Assembly (NCBI GenBank): GCA_033032865.1 | Contig: JAWHQI010000064.1 | Span: forward strand, 8,742,001 to 8,806,000 | Direction of reading: 5' to 3' | Source of the DNA: Dactylorhiza incarnata | Taxonomy: Eukaryota > Streptophyta > Magnoliopsida > Asparagales > Orchidaceae | Length of the DNA stretch: 64,000 nucleotides | Shown: in pieces, positions 43,799 to 53,802 of the stretch | How the letters are laid out: each line of letters begins with the position of its first letter | Numbering within the stretch: position 1 is the stretch's first letter | Position numbers and translations under genes: made by a program | The notes under the pieces: model-generated | Told to the model about the DNA's origin: nothing | Databases searched by the model: none | The model's input: the letters and a program-made list of their open reading frames with translations, nothing else

Positions 43799-45210
43799 AG
43801 TTTCGCACCTTCTCCATCAAACACATCCCAAGAGGAGAAAGCACCCAGGCGGACCTCCTAGCCAAGTTCGGTCCCCGGGCCGGGGGAACGGTGTCGGAGC
43901 TTTTCCGACCCTCCATCGAGGAGGGGGAGGTGATGGAGGTGGACCAGCGGGTGTCATGGATGGATCCCTTCATCACCTACTTAACAACGAGGAAGTTCCC
44001 CGAGGAAGAGGCAGACAAGCGCCGGCTTAGGTATAAATCAGCTTACTACTCCTTGCATGCAGGGGTACTGTATAGAAAGACCCTCTCGGGGCTCCTGGCC
44101 CATTGTGTCTCGGAGGAGGAAGCCCCGAGGGTCCTGGAGGAGATTCACTCAGGAGAGTGTGGCAGCCACTCAGGAAGCAGGACCCTGGAAGGAAGATTTC
44201 TGAGGCAAGGCTACTTTTGGCCCACCCTCAGCAAGGATGCGGCCGAGTTCTCCAGGAGGTGCCCCAAGTGCCAACTCTACACTCCTCTCCAACTCCTCCC
44301 AGCTCAGAGGCTAAGAACGATCACGGTTCCTTGGCCATTTGCAATCTGGGGACTAGACCTGGTGGGACCTTTCCCCCAGGCAAGCGGTCAAAGGAGGTTC
44401 TTGCTAGTGATGGTCGATTACTTCTCCAAGTGGATCGAGGCGAAGGCACTGGCCAAGGTAACCTCCCAAGTGGTAAAGAATTTCATTTGGGGTGAGATTA
44501 TTTGCAGGCACGGGCTTCCTCTAGCCGTTGTCACGGATAACGGGCCGCAGTTCGCCAGTGATGAGTTTGTTAGTTTCTGTATTCATCTCGGCATAGATCT
44601 CAGGTCCGCGTCGGTCCACCACCCAAGGAGCAATGGGCAAGTGGAGGCGGCGAACAAAATTATAGTAAACCTCCTCAAGAAGAAGATCGAGAACCTTAGA
44701 GGGAGTTGGGTGGAGCAACTTCCCTCGGTCCTCTGGGCACTGAGGACCACCCCAAACACAGCTACCGAGGAGACCCCCTTCAAGCTGTCCCACGGATCCG
44801 AGGCTGTCCTCCCGGTTGAGTTTGAAGTCAAGACACCTAGAGTGGTCGCTGCAGGGGAAGGAGGTGAAGAATGGAGAGTGAACAACAAAGAAGGCCAAAG
44901 ATTGTCTTTGGACCTAGTGGAGGAACTCCGAGACCTGGCCACCGTTAGGCAGGAGGAAGTGAAAAGGAGGATGGCCAAGTACTTTGACAAATATATCCGA
45001 GTAAAACATTTCCAGAAGGGGGACTTGGTAATAAAGAAGGTTGATGCGGCCGGAAGGGGGGCCACGGTAGGTAAGCTCAATCCCAACTGGGAGGGCCCAT
45101 ATATTGTAACTGAAATGCTAAAGTCAGGAGGGTACCACCTCCGGGATGTGGAAGGGGTATCCCTCGGTCGGGCCAGAAGTGAGGATGACTTAAAGCGTTT
45201 TTATCCATAA
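43799..45210 (+). CDS. Integrase of Tat element G
   Basis: The frame is open from the TAG at 43798 to TAA 45208-45210. Its first part completes the second RNase H ('HIPRGESTQADLLAKFGPRA'). The integrase zinc domain shows 'RVLEEIHSGECGSHSGSRTL' and C-x2-C in 'CPKCQLY'. The core has the catalytic Asp in 'WGLDLVGPFPQ', the second Asp in 'AVVTDNGPQFAS' and the Glu in 'HPRSNGQVEAANK'. The C-terminal domain has 'FQKGDLVIKKVD' and 'LNPNWEGPYIVTEM'. No chromodomain is seen, as expected for Tat. All three catalytic residues are intact. It would insert the element's cDNA. Confidence 0.92.
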
Positions 45211-45286
45211 AGTTCCTTTTCTATACCGGTTTTAATATATTATTTCTCATGTGTTGTTTCTTCGACTATGGGTCCCAGGTGACAAA

Positions 45287-46257
45287 TTCTTTTATGCTGG
45301 ATTTCCCCGGACGATCCCGCTGTCGGGCTCTCACTAGCCAGTGGGTTAGGTTGATCTCGCGGAGAGGCTGGCGAGGTTGACAAATTCTTTTATGCTGGAT
45401 TGCCCCGGACGATCCCACTGCCGGGCTCTCACTAGCCGGTGGGTCAGGTTGATCACGCGGAGAGGCTGGTGAGGTTGATAGGTTCTTTTATGCTGGATTG
45501 CCCCGGACGATCCCGCTGCCGGGCTCTAACTAGCCGGTGGGTCAGGTTGATCTCGCGGAGAGGCTGGCGAGGTTGACAGGTTCTTTTATGCTGGATTGCC
45601 CCGGACGATCCCGCTGCCGGGCTCTCACTAGCCGGTGGGTCAGGTTGATCTCGCGGAGAGGCTGGCGAGGTTGACAGGTTCTTTTATGCTGGATTGCCCC
45701 GGACGATCCCGCTGCCGGGCTCTCACTAGCCGGTGGGTCAGGTTGATCATGCGGAGAGGCTGTCGAGGTTGACAGGTTCTTTTATACTGGATTGCCCCGG
45801 ACGATCCCGCTGCCGGGCTCTCACTAGCCGGTGGGTCAGGTTGATCTCGCGGAGAGGCTGGCGAGGTTGACAGGTTCTTTTATGTTGGATTTCCCCGGAC
45901 GATCCCGCTGCCGGGCTCTCACTAGCCGGTGGGTCAGGTTGATCTCGCAGAGAGGCTGGCAAGGTTGACAGGTTCTTTTATGCTGGATTGCCCCAGACGA
46001 TCCCGCTGCCGGGCTCTCACTAGCCGGTGGGTCAGGTTGATCTCGCGGAGAGGCTGGCGAGGTTGACAGGTTCTTTTATGCTGGATTGCCCCGGACGATC
46101 CCGCTGTCGGGCTCTCACTAGCCGGTGGGTCAGGTTGATCTCGCGGAGAGGCTGGCGAGGTTGACAGGTTCTTTTATGCTGGATTGCCCCGGACGATCCC
46201 GCTGCCGGGCTCTCACTAGCCAGTGGGTCAGGTTGATCTCGCGGAGAGGCTGGCAAG
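45287..46257. repeat. 98-bp minisatellite, ten copies, inside element G
   Basis: 'TTCTTTTATGCTGGATT' begins copies at 45287, 45385, 45483, 45581, 45679, 45777, 45875, 45973, 46071 and 46169. Units are 98 bp and nearly identical, and each contains CCCCGGACGATCCCGCTG and CTCGCGGAGAGGCTGGCGAGG. It fills the gap between integrase and the antisense genes. Because the period is not a multiple of three, frames across it are not conserved and I call no protein. Positions 46258-46620 beyond it hold two imperfect copies of 'GGTTTGGTCCCTAAGA' and the likely 3' untranslated part of gene beta. Confidence 0.95.
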
Positions 46258-46620
46258 GGAGGGGAGTTTGGTCCCTAAGAGAGTTCGAAAGCGAGGATAA
46301 CTTCTCGTTTTGGCGAGAAGGGGGGTCCTCGGCACAAGATAATAATGAGAAGGGGGTTTGGTCCCTAAGAAATATGGTCGAAAATTTCGGGCAACTTCTC
46401 GCTGGGCGAGAAACGGAAATCTCGGCATATATAAAATAAGCGAGACGGCAAGGAGCGAGTACTATACACAAACTAGCGAATAAAAATGAAATCAAAGAAA
46501 ATACCAAGCAAGAAAGAACAGTGCACAAAATTTCCATTCCAATGTAAGAGTTTAGTTACATTAGGCGGCGATCTCGCCAGCCCCAAAAATATACATTAAA
46601 AACAAAATGAAAATTGTCTC

Positions 46621-48583
46621 CTAAGCCTCGCTCAGAAACTCCTCGTCGTCGCTATCCTTCACCGGCGGGAGCGGCTTGAAGAGCTCCGGGACGATGTCCT
46701 CGACCGTCACGCTCTCGGCCTCGGCAACCAACAGTTCAACTCCTTTCATGGCCTGGAAGACGAAACGAGCTGCATTCGTCGACTCTACGCGAAGCGCCTC
46801 GTCGCGGTCTCGCCTCTCTTCCTTTAAATGGTGGGGAGAAGGGGGGACGGCGGCACGAGCAAGGTCGCGGTTGAGTGCCTTCAGCCCGGCGATCTCGCCC
46901 TCCAGGCTCAGGACCCGAGCATCCGAAAGCCTGTCCATCTCGGCATCCTGCGAATAAGAAACGCGTAAGACAAAACAAGTTGGGGAGAAAGGAGATGCTG
47001 TAGATAAATGACTCACCACCCCGGTCTCGGCGGCAGCTAGCTCTTCCTTCAACTCGTCAACTTTCGCCTGGGAGGCCTTGTTGGCCTCGGCAAGCTCTGC
47101 ATACTCGTGTTCCAGCTGCAGGCATCTTCTCCCCGTCATGTGGGCGAGCTCCATAGCCCGCAACTGGGACCTCGCGCTTTCATAGGCGAGGCCTCTCGCG
47201 GTTTCTTCCTTATAAGTTGTGGCGTCCTCACGACCGTACATGATGAAGGAGAAGTTGAAGGCGTGGGAGGTTGCGACGTCCTTCTCCACCCAAGTGGGAA
47301 GTATGGAGGAGACGGCGATCCGGTTGACCTCTTCTCTCCAGCGCACTAGGCGCTCGCCGGTTTCATCCCGGGCTCGTTTGTCGAGGCCAAAGTGCAGGTG
47401 GTTCGACGGAAGTGGCGGTGCCGAGGTCCTGACGGTGACCTCAGTTGGCTCCTCGGCTTCCAGATCCTCGGGGAGCGCGGAAGTACCGGCCTCACGACCC
47501 GAGAGCTCGACAGGGCGCTTCCCCTTCACGGAAGTGCGCGAGGTCTCGCCCTTCTTGGGTTTCTTTGGAGTTGGCTGGCGGGAGGGTTTGCTACTCGAGG
47601 CCTCCGCTCTCTTCTTGGAAGTGGTAGCAGTCGCGGGGGTAACCTCTCGGCATGCCGCCGCCCCCATGGTAGCGAGAGCGAGGTCGGCGGAGGGTTTTAT
47701 GTTGCTCGCATAAGGAGGGTGGAGGGGGATGTCTCGCTCACCTGACAAGAGTCATGTTAGAAAGAATGCCGAGAACTAAAGAGAAACCGAGTGGTGGGGC
47801 GAGATCCTTACCTTCCCCGGGGAGCACCGGTAGTTGCTTGTCAACGTTGCGGCGGAGATGGCCCACCTCGAAGTTCTTCTTCTGAAAGAACTGATAGAGG
47901 TCGGCATCGTGGCCGCCGAGAACGGTAGGGCGGTAGACGCTGTCGTTGTACTGGATAGGCGAGGTGGGGATATTGCCGAAGTTCCCCTTTACAAGGAGAA
48001 ACTTCTGGGCCCAGAAGTGGGCCTTGTTGACGGTCTCGATGACCTTACACCCCGAGCCTACAAAGTAGACGGTGCCCTCTATATAGGCGCGGAATGAGAA
48101 CAGCTTCCGGAAGACCGGAAGGCTAAATTTGATGCGCTCCTCGCGCAGGAAGCAGGCGAAACCCACGATCACCGCCATCACATTAGGGGTGAGTTGGGCG
48201 AGAACTACACCATAGTGCATGAGCACCTGGAAAACCACAAACGATGAAAACTGTTGCGAGCGAGACTAATCCCGCGAGAAGAATGAAGAGGAAAAGAGAA
48301 CGTACCTGGCGAATCTCGGGCCAGAGGGGAAGTCGCAGGCCCACCGCAAAATGTGCGATGGGGATGGCAATCTCGTCGGGCCGGAGGGTGTTAATCACCT
48401 CGTCTTCCCCCGGCCGGCGAGCTGTGAACTCGGGGGGGGGGGGGGGGGGGGGACGAAGTCGGCCAGGGAAGTGAGGTATTCGTCCTCGCTCATGTTGCAA
48501 CAAAAGAAGTCGTGTTCGTAGAAAGCCCAGGCGCATTTTAGCCGACCTTCGGCCTCGCGGTCGTCCTTCCCGGTTTTCACCAT
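46621..48583 (-). CDS. Antisense gene beta of element G: four-exon gene with gypsy-type transposon domain
   Basis: Exons on the minus strand are 48583-48306, 48226-47812, 47741-47017 and 46947-46621. Introns are 79, 70 and 69 nt, all GT-AG, with phases 0, 1 and 0 matching across every junction. The start MVKTGKDDRE is chosen because an upstream ATG at 48664 lies only 11 bp from the TATA box. Exon 1 has a polyproline run coded by a C21 homopolymer that is one base out of frame. 'FAVGLRLPLWPEIRQ' (end of exon 1) joins 'VLMHYGVVLAQLTPNVMAVI' (exon 2), like the Pfam 'putative gypsy type transposon' family (Transposase_28). Exon 3 has Lys-rich nuclear-signal-like stretches, then coiled coil through exon 4. 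I expect about 580 residues. Biochemical function is unknown; antisense genes in this place are known in Tat elements. Confidence 0.75.
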
Positions 48584-48674
48584 CTGGAATGCGAGAACAG
48601 ACTGGCGAGAGCTCTGCAACTGAGAGGAAGGAATTGTCTGAGGGAGGCGGTAGATAGGCGGCATTAATGAGAAG

Positions 48675-48683
48675 CTATTTATA
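48675..48683 (-). promoter_or_regulatory. TATA box for antisense gene beta
   Basis: On the minus strand TCCTATAAATAGCTTC lies about 95 bp upstream of the chosen start codon. A transcript starting about 30 bp downstream would begin near 48650. Positions 48684-49035 hold no other feature I can name. Confidence 0.55.
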
Positions 48684-49035
48684 GGAAAATGGAAATGGCG
48701 GGAAGAAGCCCAAGCGCCGGGGGTACGGTTAGTCAAAACGTCACATCAGGGTGACGCGCGAAAACGAGAATCATTCCACCAATGACCGGTGAGCGAGATT
48801 AATCTGCAGGGTTAGTCTAAATAAACGATTCGCGAGCAGAAACAGTACTAGCAGGCGAAAATAAGATAAAGGATAGACAGCAGTATGGAAGCCGCAAGCA
48901 ATAGCACATTTAATGATTGTCCACAGTTCTTAGTAAGCGAAAACTAATAGAGGCCACAGACAGGCGGGATTGTTGGGAATAATAATACAGAAATAACGAA
49001 AATGTTTCGCGAAGAAAAAACTAAAGTTTGCGAGA

Positions 49036-50207
49036 TCAGTAAGGCAGCCACTGCCATCGGCCGCCGCCTCGCGGTCCCATCCTCGGCGGCCTCCTGGGGT
49101 TATGGAATTCAGCGGCAGCACTGGCATCGCGATCAATCAGGTGGGAAAAATCTTTGATCCTCACTATGAGTATCTCCTCAGAGGTCGCGGTCTCATCAGG
49201 ATCGCGAGGCATCGCAGCACGAAGTTTATCGCACTCATCCATCAGAGAAGCATATTTCTCCTCGGCGGCCCGTCTGTCCACTCTCGCCTGGATGCTGAGG
49301 TCTTGCAGCATCTGGTTTTGCTTTTGGAATAACTCCGCGGTTCGTTGTTTTATCACCTCGGGTTCTCGCGAATCGCCCAGGAAGTCTTCCACTTGCTCAG
49401 GAAAGGGGGACATTTCCTCATCCCCGAACTCGGAGTCGGTGTGTTGGGTATCGCAGTCCGCTAAAGAGGGTTGCACGCGAGGTTAGGAAGGACAAATATC
49501 AGGGTGAATATCGGAGATGCGAGAAGACTTACCCGGGGGAGAGCGAAAAGAACCAGGCGGTGGATCGAAGGCAGTACCATAGTAAGGGATGTGAGTTTTC
49601 CCCTTTCCAGGGGGGTATTTCGCTGTACCTACGAGGGGACCTTTCGGCCGGTGCGAGCCGCCTGAGTCCTCATTAGCGAGAAGGCTAACGTTCGGTACCA
49701 GGATGGTCGCATCCAGGCATTTAGGGGAAGGAGTTCGCTGACTCTGTTGCCCCGGGCTCGCAGGGGGCGGAGCTGAAGAAGAAAAATAAAGAGGTAAAAA
49801 ACATCATTGGGTAACACGATTTAAGTAAAATTGGCGAGATCAAGTAATGTACCGTCAGGATTCTCGCCAATGGTATTCGCATTTTCCCGAGGAGTAGTGG
49901 GGGGTTCGTTCGAGGGCCCGCCAGCATCCTTGTTGGTCTTAATGACCAATAGAGGCGAAGCTTAGAAACAGTAATCGAGTATTCTCGCGTGACGGGTAAT
50001 CCTTACCTTGTCGACGGATTTGTCGCTAGGGGAAGACTCCAGGTCGACAGTATCGTCTCCCAGTCGGCGAGCAGCCTTCGCCTTCTTCGTTTTCGGCACA
50101 GGAGAGGGGGACGGGCGACTCATCCACGCCGGGGGCTTCATCATCATCGACACCTCATGAGCCTTGGAAGCCTTCAGGCGAGCCTCCATTTCTTTGGAAA
50201 GAGGCAT
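49036..50207 (-). CDS. Antisense gene alpha of element G: four-exon coiled-coil protein
   Basis: Exons on the minus strand are 50207-50007, 49928-49853, 49772-49533 and 49460-49036. Introns are 78, 80 and 72 nt, all GT-AG; phases 0, 1 and 1 match across each junction. The joined frame is 942 bp with no internal stop, giving 313 residues. It starts MPLSKEMEARLKASKAHEV; the first exon has a basic cluster (KTKKAKAARR) that could be a nuclear signal. Exons 2-3 are Pro/Ser-rich and disordered-looking. Exon 4 is acidic, then coiled coil ('AELFQKQNQMLQDLSIQARV'), ending in a Gly/Arg/Trp tail. I recognise no known domain. Position and direction match antisense ORFs of other Tat elements; the role is unknown. 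Confidence 0.7.
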
Positions 50208-50277
50208 CGAAGGACAGCTACAGTGAGGAGAAGAATAAGGGGGAGAAGAAAGTGAAAACACCCTTCAGCTCGAGTGG

Positions 50278-50285
50278 TATTTATA
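50278..50285 (-). promoter_or_regulatory. TATA box for antisense gene alpha
   Basis: On the minus strand GGGCTATAAATACCAC lies 71 bp upstream of the alpha start codon, leaving room for a 5' untranslated region of about 45 nt. Confidence 0.6.
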
Positions 50286-50384
50286 GCCCAACGGTGGGGC
50301 CCACAGAAAGATTCCCGACAAGACAGCTATCGCCAAGCGAACACCCAGGGTTGGATGATTCTTTGCGAGCGTAGGACAACCTCG

Positions 50385-50400
50385 CAAAGAGCGGGGATTG
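50385..50400 (+). other. Polypurine tract of element G
   Basis: AAAGAGCGGGGATTG directly precedes the 3' LTR start TGTACAACCC. Confidence 0.75.
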
Positions 50401-51082
50401 TGTACAACCCGGGGTATTCGCCAGGCTGATAGGAGGGCGAGATAGGAGGGCGAGATAGGAGGGCGAGATGAGTACTCGTCGAGTACCCGCAAGACGACCT
50501 ATTCTCGGCAACATGGGGGTTTGCGAGGTCGGATCCCAGCATGCGGCCTCCAAGAGAGGGACTCGCGGACCAGCGAGCGAGGTACGCGATAGGACAACGC
50601 GAGCTCTCGCGAGTACTGTCCTCGCAGGCCCTTTGTCCCTAGGCAAATGAAGGAAATTATCCTTTTACCCTCGTGGCCTGCCAATAGCCCCTCCGAACAG
50701 CGGAGATTGGCTATCAGCAGACCAAATTTGGGGTGCGTATAGTAAAATCGAGACGCGGATTCCTGCTATTTGCAGGCCAGATTAGAAAGTCTATAAATAG
50801 GATCCAAAGGGCACCTTTGGAGAGGACTTCTTCTTTTTGGAGCTTCTCTCTCCTCAGGCCTTCCTTGAGCTCTCCAAGGTGCCCAAGCTTCAGCTTTTGG
50901 CTTGGGAGGGGAAGCGCTCCAAAGATCTTCCGGGTATATGGTGGGTCCTCCTTGCTGAGCCTTAGGATCAGTGTCCAACTCCGAGGCTCCGGTCTGTTCT
51001 CTCGCGAGATTAGTAAGTGCCAGTCGCTCCCCAACCCGTTGGGGGCCCCGAACTCCACCGAGACCATTTATTGGTTTCAACA
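50401..51082 (+). mobile_element. 3' LTR of Tat element G
   Basis: The uninterrupted LTR is 682 bp, with a TATA box at 50792-50800 and end TTTCAACA before the duplication GTCAC. It is the reference for reading the broken 5' LTR. Confidence 0.95.
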
Positions 51083-52188
51083 GTCACATTGATAAATACA
51101 TAAAGGTTTACACCACGCAGTATAAATTGGTGGTCGAATTGCCTAAAAGAGTTATAAGCCACCCTTAAGTAATTTTAGAGCAACCGTGAGAATAGCTTTA
51201 ACAATGGGTAGATATCAATAAAAGTAAATATTTAGAGAAAGGAAGGTCTGGGATGTCACCCTAGAATATCTTCGAGTACCGCTGCGAGGCCTTCACCAGG
51301 TAGACCTCGGGAAGTCCAGAATTCATCTTAAACTGCTATGATCGACTAAATAACAATCAAGAGTAACCTTAAATAAGGAAAGTTGGGAAAGGTAAACCTG
51401 ATCTAATTACAATGACGGGATGATTCAGAAATAATTGGTCCTGCGAGCTAGAGGCTCGGGTGATGTGGTAACCTTGTCAAACCGATGGCAGTATGTTGAC
51501 TTAGGCGGGGTGTAGAGAGTTAGAGGGCCAGTAGGTCACTTTACTCTGGTCTGGAGGACAATCCCTAGCAACCCACCCCCGACCATAAAAGACTGGGATG
51601 CCAGTAAGAGTATGCAAGAGCTCACAGAAGTGCACCTAGGACGTGTACATCAGCGTATGTAAGTTCTAGGTCTGGTAGTGTGTATACCCACCTAGAAGTG
51701 GAGTGCCCGATCCACTGTTTCCGTTGCCACGACGGAAGTATCTGAGGGGTTTGCTACCTTCGAAAAGCGAGAACTAAAGATCTGTGCGCACAGAGTCAGG
51801 CGAGTGAGTTCCATTGTATGAACATAACATAACATAACATTCATATATATCATACTATATGCAAATACATTTGCAGACACTTATCATATAAATTAGTATG
51901 GGCTCTTTTATATGATATGTTACAATTCCGGAAATCTTAACCTATAAGTTTGTATGAGCATCATATAAGTTAATATACTCTAAATGATAGCATAGTAGTT
52001 TTCTTATTACCTTTTCCTGCGCTGCATTTAATTATTTACTGTTCACTTATAAATTATTGTTGTTATATATACTGCTCATTTATGTATATATACTGCTAGT
52101 ATAATTCATGTCACCTGCTCTTTCTTTTACCCCCTGTTGTCCTTCGCTTCGTCCTCCCGCTCGGCACCTAGGAGTCGTGGAGGGAGGC
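51083..52188 (+). mobile_element. A' LTR, third piece
   Basis: This piece aligns with about 5000-6170 of LTR A: 'GACCTCGGGAAGTCCA', 'GTCTGGAGGACAATCCCTA', 'GAGTGCCCGATCCACTG', 'CATATAAATTAGTATGGGCT' and 'CTAGGAGTCGTGG'. It has no genes. A related 0.2-kb piece also occurs at about 57680-57870. Confidence 0.85.
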
Positions 52189-52940
52189 TGTTAGTATTTC
52201 CACGGTGATCTCAAAGCAATCAATCAGTTAGTCTCACTACCAACGCACTATGATCCTATAGGGTAGCACATAAGAGTGTTTGGAGAAGTTGGAGGAAGGA
52301 TTGTGTTGGCCTTACTCATATTGGATATGAGTGAAGGACCAATCCTATAACTCATTGGAGTTAGTCGAGTCAGCTAAATATTCCATTGATATTATGAAGA
52401 CAGTACGGAGCATGTTAACATGTGTTTAAGATGGCATTGCATGTATCGTCGAGATCATCAAAATGATATTGTGAATATCGTCGAATGATCCTGATGATAT
52501 GACCGATTATCACCTATGATGTATTGTCTAGTGCTGAGGGATATCGTCTTGACTGTCAAGATGATATTTTAGGCATCAAGATGGTATTGTCGAGATCATC
52601 TCGACGATACAGGTCATCATGACGATATCATCAAGATCGTCTCGACGATATAGGTCATCAAGACTATATTATCTTGACTGTCAAGATGATATAAGTCATC
52701 ATGAGGATATCATCAAGATCGTCTCGATGATATTCAGTGATCACGACGATACACATCGAATACTCCTATTAATGACTGGGGTCTGCGGATATCCAATTTT
52801 ATGCCCTGGATATAAATAGGGAACCGATTAGGTTTTCTCTAAGGCTCTTTATCTGAGATAGAGTCGGAACTATTCCGCAAGGGTTTTCTGCGAGATCCCA
52901 TCCGCCGTCACAGCCTCTCCCTTTGTCGGATCTAGCAATC
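52189..52940 (+). mobile_element. Probable solo copia-type LTR with ATCGTC palindromes
   Basis: At 52188 the alignment with LTR A stops and resumes near 52940. The intervening 0.75 kb starts TGTTAGTATTTCC, carries a U3-like array of ATCGTC/GACGAT palindromes and then TATAAATAG (52811-52819), the order seen in the other copia LTRs here. I could not fix the right end or find a clean target duplication, so boundaries are approximate. Confidence 0.5.
52440..52755. repeat. ATCGTC/GACGAT palindrome array
   Basis: Words such as ATCATCTCGACGAT and GATCGTCTCGACGATA recur with 'GTCATCAAGA' spacers at intervals of 30-40 bp, some units inverted. It lies upstream of a TATA box. Confidence 0.7.
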
Positions 52941-53161
52941 CTCTTTGTTTTGTACTCATTATGGACTAGTTGCCTATGATTGTGGACTCGTCATATTTGT
53001 TAGTATTCTTTCTTGCAATAATTGGTTTGTGATATGATCGAACTATCCGGGAGGATCAGCGTTGTGTGGTGGCAGCTACCCGTGAGTTGGAGTAACCGTA
53101 AGATGGAGGTTCTAGGCATAAGTTCTGGGAACTCTCCGGTAAGGAGGAGGGGGATCTCACA
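52941..53161 (+). mobile_element. A' LTR, last piece
   Basis: This matches the end of LTR A loosely ('ATATGATCGAACTATCCGGG' against 'TATGATCGTATAGCCGGC', and the final GGGATCTCACA against AGAGATCTTACA). It is followed by the duplication CATAG. Confidence 0.65.
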
Positions 53162-53802
53162 CATAGTGTTTTCCCAAAATAAGAAGTGAATTTAACATCT
53201 CTATCCGAGATGATAGTTTTAGGGAGCCCGCGATGACTAACGACTTCTTTAAAATATAATTTTACAACATGAGACGCATCATTTGTGTGGTTGCAAGAAA
53301 TAAAATATGGCATTTCGAAAAATCGGTCTACTATGACTAAAATAGAATCGTGGCATCGCGGTGTCGGCGGGAGACCCAAGATGAAGTCCATGCTAACAAC
53401 GTCCCATGACACAGAAGGAATGGGAGGGGGTGTATAAACCCGTATTGTGCTTGGTGCCCTTAGCAAGTTGGCATTTGTTACAACTACTCACGACTCGGTT
53501 AACCATACATTTTAAACCGAGCCAAAAGAACTTGTCTTCAACCAAAGAGATGGTTTTATCTAGGTCAAAATGACTACCCAAATAGCCGCCGTGCATCTCC
53601 CAAATAATAAATAGGCGAGGGAAGAATCCGGAATGCACAACCGTGATCTCTTGAATAAGCACCCATCACGAAGGAAGTGTTCGGAAATAGTGTGAGGGGA
53701 TGGCGTTTGTAGGGAATGAAAGATATCCTTAAAGTCCTTACATTCGACGTACTCACGACAAACACATTCAAATCCTAGAACTTTAACGTCAAGGGTAGTC
53801 AA
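53162..53802 (-). pseudogene. Integrase N-terminal half of chromovirus B
   Basis: On the minus strand the zinc region shows 'EMHGGYLGSHFDLDKTISLV' and C-x2-C in 'SSCNKCQLAKG'. The core follows with 'WDVVSMDFILGLPPTPRCHD' (first Asp) and 'LPKTIISDRDVKFTSYFGKT' (second Asp). The frame is cut at the CATAG duplication; the continuation with the catalytic Glu is 27 kb away at 26187. Two frames are needed to read the zinc region, so at least one shift is present. Confidence 0.88.

Larger units (their letters stand above)
36073..51082 (+). mobile_element. Tat-lineage Ty3/gypsy element G with antisense genes
   Basis: The element spans 15.0 kb, or 12.2 kb without a later insertion in its left LTR. 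LTRs start TGTACAACCCGGGG and end TTTCAACA; the target duplication is GTCAC at 36068-36072 and 51083-51087. The layout is LTR, leader, gag, PR, RT, RNase H, second (archaeal-type) RNase H, integrase, a 98-bp minisatellite, two antisense multi-exon genes, polypurine tract, LTR. The second RNase H and extra antisense coding region are known from the plant Tat lineage (for example maize Grande and Silene Retand). The LTR copies differ at about 22 positions over roughly 650 bp by eye, about 3%. Confidence 0.93.
26188..53161 (+). mobile_element. 27-kb nested wedge: A-like LTR (A') with later insertions
   Basis: The wedge begins TGTAACATCCCT, ends GATCTCACA, and is flanked by CATAG at 26183-26187 and 53162-53166. 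It splits the integrase frame of chromovirus B, whose two halves are collinear once it is removed. Stripped of its own insertions it is about 5 kb and aligns in order with LTR A, so it is probably a solo A-family LTR produced by LTR-LTR recombination. Its pieces are 26188-27753, 34322-36072, 51083-52188 and 52941-53161. Confidence 0.85.

Noticed and set aside
45287..46257. CRISPR-like array
   Set aside because: Units are contiguous 98-bp tandem repeats with no unique spacers, in a plant retrotransposon.
45747..46537. Minus-strand frames across the 98-bp repeats
   Set aside because: The repeated peptide arises from a 98-bp period that is not divisible by three, so the frame drifts between units; a protein here is unlikely.
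46676..47745. Plus-strand frames opposite antisense gene beta
   Set aside because: They are broken and overlapping, while the minus strand gives one spliced frame with domain similarity and phase-consistent introns.
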